DNA of 64,000 bases from an uncultured Clostridia bacterium (GTDB lineage: Bacteria; Bacillota; Clostridia; TANB77; CAG-508), in contig CAKPQH010000008.1 in NCBI GenBank assembly GCA_934178475.1, forward strand, positions 6,372 through 70,371, given 5' to 3'. Position 1 is the stretch's first letter. Every line of letters starts with the position of its first letter. The notes below the pieces were generated by a model. That model had not been told where the DNA came from. It was given only the letters and a program-made list of their open reading frames with translations, and did not search any database. The translations under genes and the position numbers were made by a program. Shown here in pieces: positions 60,834-64,000 of this stretch.

Positions 60834-61727
60834 TTATACATTTAACTCCCATTTCGGAACATATTCCTCTTCATGTTCGCCTAATTCTTGTATAAAACCA
60901 TTATTTAAATCTAATGAATACAAATACTCTTCTATTTCATTATATTCTTCTTTTGTTAATTTTCTGTTGAGTTCTTTTATTTCTTTTGCTTTATATGTTG
61001 GAAAATATTGTGCCATTATACTAACATACGCATCTTTCATATTATCATTTATCCATTTTAAAACTTTTTTGCTATTTGAAACATGATTTGGTAGTACTAA
61101 ATGTCTAATAATAATTCCCTTCATCATTATTCCATTTTCATTAAACTCTATTTTTCCTGCTTGTCTTTTCATCTCTTTAATTGCGTCTGTTGCTATTTCA
61201 AAATAATTATCAACCTTTGAATATTTAACACCTAAATCATTTTCAGAATACTTTAAATCTGGTAAATAAATATCAATATATCCTTCTAATTTTTTTATAT
61301 TTTCAACATTTTCATATCCATTTGTATTATATACAATTGGAATACTTAATCCCTTACCTTTTGCAATTTTGATTGCTTCTATGATTTGATATGTATAACT
61401 AGTTGGGGTTACTAAATTTATATTGTGCATTCCCCTATATTGTTGTTCTAAAAATATTTCAGCTAACCTATCTATCGTTATTTCTTTTCCTAATCCTTTT
61501 TGACTTATTTCATAATTCTGGCAAAAAACACAATTCATATTACAATTAGAAAAAAATATAGTTCCTGAACCATTATTTCCACTTATGCATGGTTCCTCAA
61601 AATTATGTCTTGATACTAATGCAACTTTTACTTTATCTGTTGATTTACATCTTCCAATACTTCCATTTATTCTATTTACTCTGCAGTTATGTGGACAAAT
61701 CTTACACTCTTTTAACTCTTCTAACAT
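60834..61727 (-). CDS. PflX-like radical SAM protein
   Basis: 297 residues. The N-terminal Cys-rich segment (CKICPHNCRVNR...GRC, about 8-27) is followed by the radical SAM cluster motif CNMNCVFCQNY (Cys-x3-Cys-x2-Cys, about 60-70), and a TIM-barrel-like remainder. This arrangement matches the PflX group (COG1313) related to pyruvate formate-lyase activating enzymes; the substrate is unknown. ATG follows AGGAG. It stands alone between the 107-residue gene and gmk. Confidence 0.85.
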   Translation of the reverse strand: MLEELKECKICPHNCRVNRINGSIGRCKSTDKVKVALVSRHNFEEPCISGNNGSGTIFFSNCNMNCVFCQNYEISQKGLGKEITIDRLAEIFLEQQYRGMHNINLVTPTSYTYQIIEAIKIAKGKGLSIPIVYNTNGYENVENIKKLEGYIDIYLPDLKYSENDLGVKYSKVDNYFEIATDAIKEMKRQAGKIEFNENGIMMKGIIIRHLVLPNHVSNSKKVLKWINDNMKDAYVSIMAQYFPTYKAKEIKELNRKLTKEEYNEIEEYLYSLDLNNGFIQELGEHEEEYVPKWELNV

Positions 61728-61802
61728 TTTTATCTCCTATATAGAAAAAACATATCAATTCTAAGTTATACTTAAAATTAATATGCCATTTTCCTAATTT
61801 TC

Positions 61803-62378
61803 TTAAAATTCTGGATTTTTTAAATCATACTCATATTTTATTATAGTCATAATAATTTGTACTGTTTTTTCTAAATCATTATTCTTTAATACATAATCAT
61901 ATTTTGAAATTTTTGACTCTTCATAATCTAGTCTATTAAGTCTTAAAATAATTTCTCCTGGTGTCTTTTCTTGACCTCTTTGTTCTAATCTTCTCTTTAA
62001 TTCTTTTTTAGGCACTCTTAAAAAAATTGTTATTATTTTCACTTCATCTTTTAATAATTTCTTTAAATTTTCTGTACCATTAACATCAATATCTTTAACA
62101 ATTATTTTTCCACTTTTTATTTTTTCATTTAAAAGCTTTATAGATGTTCCATAATAATTGTCATGATGTATATCATACTCATAAAATTCATCTTTTTTTA
62201 TCATTTCCTCAAACTGATCTTTAGTAACAAAATAATAAGCTTCTCCTTCTACCTCTCCATCTCTCATAGGTCTTGAAGTAAAAGATGATAATGTTTCTAC
62301 ATTTTCCATTCTTTTTATTAATTCTTTTTTTATTGTATCTTTTCCAGAACCTGACACACCAGATAAAATTACTAACAT
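61803..62378 (-). CDS. gmk: guanylate kinase
   Basis: 191 residues. P-loop SGVSGSGKDT near the N-terminus, GMP-binding SSFTSRPMRDGEVEG (about 35-49) and YYGTS around 78. It phosphorylates GMP to GDP. The P-loop has Asp in place of the usual second small residue (GKDT), as in other clostridial enzymes. Four bases after rpoZ; order remA-rpoZ-gmk. Confidence 0.95.
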   Translation of the reverse strand: MLVILSGVSGSGKDTIKKELIKRMENVETLSSFTSRPMRDGEVEGEAYYFVTKDQFEEMIKKDEFYEYDIHHDNYYGTSIKLLNEKIKSGKIIVKDIDVNGTENLKKLLKDEVKIITIFLRVPKKELKRRLEQRGQEKTPGEIILRLNRLDYEESKISKYDYVLKNNDLEKTVQIIMTIIKYEYDLKNPEF

Positions 62379-62382
62379 CTTT

Positions 62383-62640
62383 TTATTCCTCTTCTTTACT
62401 TTCTTCTATTTCATTATTTTCTTCATTTTTTTCAGTTTCTTCTTTTTCATCTTCAACTATTTTAACTTTTCCTGCAACAATCTCATTTGCAGCAATAGTT
62501 ACTGGTGCTGTTTCCTCTGTTTCAACTAAAACAGTATCTCCGTTTGAAACTTCTCTGGCTCTTTTTGACGTAGCTATAACTAAAGCATATCTATTTTCTA
62601 CATGCTCTAATAATTCTTTAACAGTAGGTTTTTCTATCAT
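62383..62640 (-). CDS. rpoZ: RNA polymerase omega subunit
   Basis: 85 residues. Conserved core ENRYALVIATSKRAREV (about 15-31) identifies omega, which aids assembly of RNA polymerase. The C-terminal 22 residues are an acidic Glu/Asn tail. The start codon directly abuts the remA stop codon, so they are translationally coupled. Confidence 0.93.
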   Translation of the reverse strand: MIEKPTVKELLEHVENRYALVIATSKRAREVSNGDTVLVETEETAPVTIAANEIVAGKVKIVEDEKEETEKNEENNEIEESKEEE

Positions 62641-62919
62641 CTATTTTTCCTCCTTACTAGCAGTTATTTTATCATCTTGGAAAGCATCTTTACCGAATCT
62701 ACTAGCTACTGTTTCTGGTTGAACTGCTGATAATATTATATGTCCAGAGTCCATAATTATAACAGCTCTTGTTTTTCTTCCATAAGTAGCATCTATAATA
62801 TTTTTTCCTTCTTTAGCTTCTTGTACCATTCTTTTTATTGGTGCAGAATCAGGGCTAACTATAGCTATCATTCTTTCAGATGAAATTATATTTCCATATC
62901 CAATATTTATTAATTTCAT
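62641..62919 (-). CDS. remA: extracellular matrix regulator RemA (DUF370)
   Basis: 92 residues, DUF370/RemA family: INIGYGNIISSERMIAIVSPDSAPIKR at the N-terminus is diagnostic. In Bacillus RemA is a DNA-binding activator of matrix and osmoprotection genes. Placement before gmk/rpoZ is typical for Firmicutes. ATG follows GGGAGG. Confidence 0.95.
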   Translation of the reverse strand: MKLINIGYGNIISSERMIAIVSPDSAPIKRMVQEAKEGKNIIDATYGRKTRAVIIMDSGHIILSAVQPETVASRFGKDAFQDDKITASKEEK

Positions 62920-63022
62920 TTTTACCTCCCAATATAAAATATATTTAATTTACTTTTATTTATCTATTTTACTATAAAAATCTTTAAAAGTCTAGCCTTT
63001 TCTTGATATTTTATAATTTTTC

Positions 63023-63493
63023 TTATTTTTTCTTTTTTGTTGCTTTCTTTTTTTGAGGTTTATTATCAACTATCTCTCTAATATCACTTAAACTATCTAA
63101 AAATTGCTTTTTTTCCTTTGTATATATTAAAATTGCTTTCATAACATAATATATGGAAACAACATATGATGCAACTAAAATATATAAATTAAAATCAAAA
63201 TCATTTACTGTAATAACATACGTTATTGACAAAATAAAACATGATAATACTAAACTTTCTATTCCATTTATAGCAAGTTTACCACTATCTTTCTTATATG
63301 CTACTTCAAATATTATAATTGTTAATCCCATCAAAACACTTGAAGCTATCTTCATTATTAATTTTAATTGTTCTTCATTAACTTTACCATATAAATAATT
63401 AATTCCTATAAATAATGCCATTAAAATAACAGCTATAATTATATTCTCAAAAACTTTTTTATTTATAATCTTATTATTTTCTTTTTCCTCCAT
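63023..63493 (-). CDS. four-helix membrane protein, unknown function
   Basis: 156 residues. A charged N-terminus (MEEKENNK), four hydrophobic helices (about 15-33, 43-60, 72-92, 98-120) and a Lys-rich C-terminal tail ending KKKATKKKK. No family recognised. Located between tRNA-Glu and remA with AAAGGA before the ATG; probably its own transcription unit. Confidence 0.75.
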   Translation of the reverse strand: MEEKENNKIINKKVFENIIIAVILMALFIGINYLYGKVNEEQLKLIMKIASSVLMGLTIIIFEVAYKKDSGKLAINGIESLVLSCFILSITYVITVNDFDFNLYILVASYVVSIYYVMKAILIYTKEKKQFLDSLSDIREIVDNKPQKKKATKKKK

Positions 63494-63520
63494 TTTATTT
63501 ATCCTTTCGCATTTTAATAT

Positions 63521-63545
63521 AAAAACTAGAGATATTTCACTCTAG
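63521..63545 (-). terminator. terminator after tRNA-Glu
   Basis: Stem CTAGAG / CTCTAG (63540-63545 and 63526-63531) with an 8-base loop, followed by TTTTT on minus; 16 bases beyond the tRNA 3' end. Confidence 0.75.
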
Positions 63546-63561
63546 CTTTCATTTTTTGTTT

Positions 63562-63636
63562 TGGTGACCCCTACGGGAATCGAACCCATGATTCCACCTT
63601 GAGAGGGTGGCGTCTTAGCCGCTTGACCAAGGGGCC
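63562..63636 (-). tRNA. tRNA-Glu (anticodon CUC)
   Basis: Read on minus the gene begins GGCCCCTTGG and ends AGGGGTCACCA. A 7-bp acceptor stem with one G-U pair, anticodon stem CCACC/GGTGG around loop CTCTCAA (anticodon CTC), T-arm GGGTTCGATTCCC, and an encoded CCA end. Confidence 0.95.
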
Positions 63637-63655
63637 TTATTAACTTTACTATATT

Positions 63656-63684
63656 AGTTTATCATCTTTTAAAGAATTAGTCAA
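63656..63684 (-). promoter_or_regulatory. promoter of tRNA-Glu
   Basis: On minus: TTGACT (63679-63684), 17-bp spacer, TAAACT (63656-63661), 20 bases before the tRNA. Confidence 0.65.
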
Positions 63685-63816
63685 TATTTGGATAATAAAA
63701 TTTTTCTTTCTTGTATATAAATATATTACATATTTTTTGATAATTTATTGACTCTACTATAAAATGATGATAATATACATTGCATAAATACTCTATTTAT
63801 GATTGTTTCAAAAAAG

Positions 63817-63864
63817 TTTAATTTTAATTTTAATTTTAATTTTAATTTTTATTTTTATTTTAAT
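63817..63864. repeat. TTTTAA hexamer microsatellite
   Basis: About five tandem TTTTAA units followed by imperfect ones. It lies upstream of the gene at the right edge and might be length-variable. Confidence 0.7.
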
Positions 63865-63920
63865 TCTAGGCATTTCACCTAAAAAATCAATAAATAATTT
63901 AGAGAAAGAATAAGGAGGAG

Positions 63921-64000
63921 ATTACAGGAAACAATAATGAAGAAAACTTAAAAGTAACAAATGATTATGTATTTAAAAGAATATTTGGACACAAAGGAAA
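63921..64000 (+). CDS. Rpn-family PD-(D/E)XK nuclease/transposase-like protein, 5' fragment
   Basis: Only the first codons are in the window. The frame reads NNEENLKVTNDYVFKRIFGHKG, the signature start of the Rpn/YhgA-like family. AAGGAGG (63912-63918) is present, but no ATG, GTG or TTG follows in frame at a normal distance; the nearest is ATT at 63921. An out-of-frame ATG at 63937 ends after four codons. The start may be noncanonical or mutated. Continues past the right edge. Confidence 0.5.
   Translation, partial: MTGNNNEENLKVTNDYVFKRIFGHKG

Noticed and set aside
1..64000. CRISPR array, prophage, complete insertion sequence, rRNA operon or replication origin
   Set aside because: No regular spacer-repeat pattern, phage structural genes, intact transposase, rRNA sequence or DnaA-box cluster could be identified.

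Overview
The window comes from a very AT-rich, Gram-positive, endospore-forming member of the Clostridia. The evidence is a small acid-soluble spore protein gene, a ctsR-mcsA-mcsB-clpC operon with a CtsR operator, remA, a glmS ribozyme, a Firmicute-type L20 leader, two proteins with LPxTG-type motifs, and no outer-membrane genes. I cannot name a species. Nearly all genes lie on the minus strand; only spore protein, asnB, glmS, one small membrane protein and a partial gene at the right edge are on plus.

Layout. 1-5.5 kb: small membrane protein, then the Clp stress operon. 5.5-8.6 kb: large thioester/Cna-B surface protein whose sorting signal stops right after LPKTG. 8.8-10.2 kb: infC-rpmI-rplT behind an attenuator leader. 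10.2-15.8 kb: carA-carB-pyrB, preceded by a short leader reading frame and a terminator; carB carries a single-base frameshift and pyrB has a fused zinc domain. 15.9-17.3 kb: sortase-anchored cohesin-like protein and a DUF2508 protein. 17.4-30.8 kb: a 13-gene Tad/type II secretion-like locus with a CpaB-like protein, two MinD/CpaE-like proteins, a membrane-anchored ATPase, a duplicated TadB/C platform protein, a tandem family of small leaderless pilin-like proteins and a large exported protein. 30.9-34.6 kb: HAD phosphatase, spore protein, asnB and a RhuM-family remnant. 34.7-38.9 kb: cell-wall genes (deacetylase, Ig/cadherin-like membrane protein, dockerin-bearing glucosaminidase). 39-41.1 kb: glmS ribozyme and glmS. 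41.2-52.1 kb: acyl-CoA synthetase, tetR, fmt, kinase-like gene, def, priA, CmpB-like protein and addA, all transcribed leftwards. 52.2-60.8 kb: compositionally distinct small membrane protein, two pilin-like proteins with C-terminal FGE/C-type-lectin-like domains that look like diversity-generating-retroelement targets, glyS, uvrA (LexA box) and a small acidic protein. 60.8-64 kb: PflX-like radical SAM enzyme, gmk, rpoZ, remA, a membrane protein, tRNA-Glu and the start of an Rpn-family nuclease gene.

Themes. Much of the accessory content is cell surface: sortase substrates, a cohesin/dockerin pair, wall hydrolase and deacetylase, the Tad-like machine and two putatively diversified pilin-like proteins. 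Five intergenic regions carry TGTAA(T/A/C) hexamers repeated every 11 bp, matching the published WalR box; most precede surface genes, including the Tad-like operon and one putative diversified protein, suggesting a shared cell-wall regulon. Several leaders suggest cis-regulation by RNA (L20, car operon, glmS). No CRISPR array, intact insertion sequence, prophage, reverse transcriptase, sortase or prepilin peptidase gene was seen.
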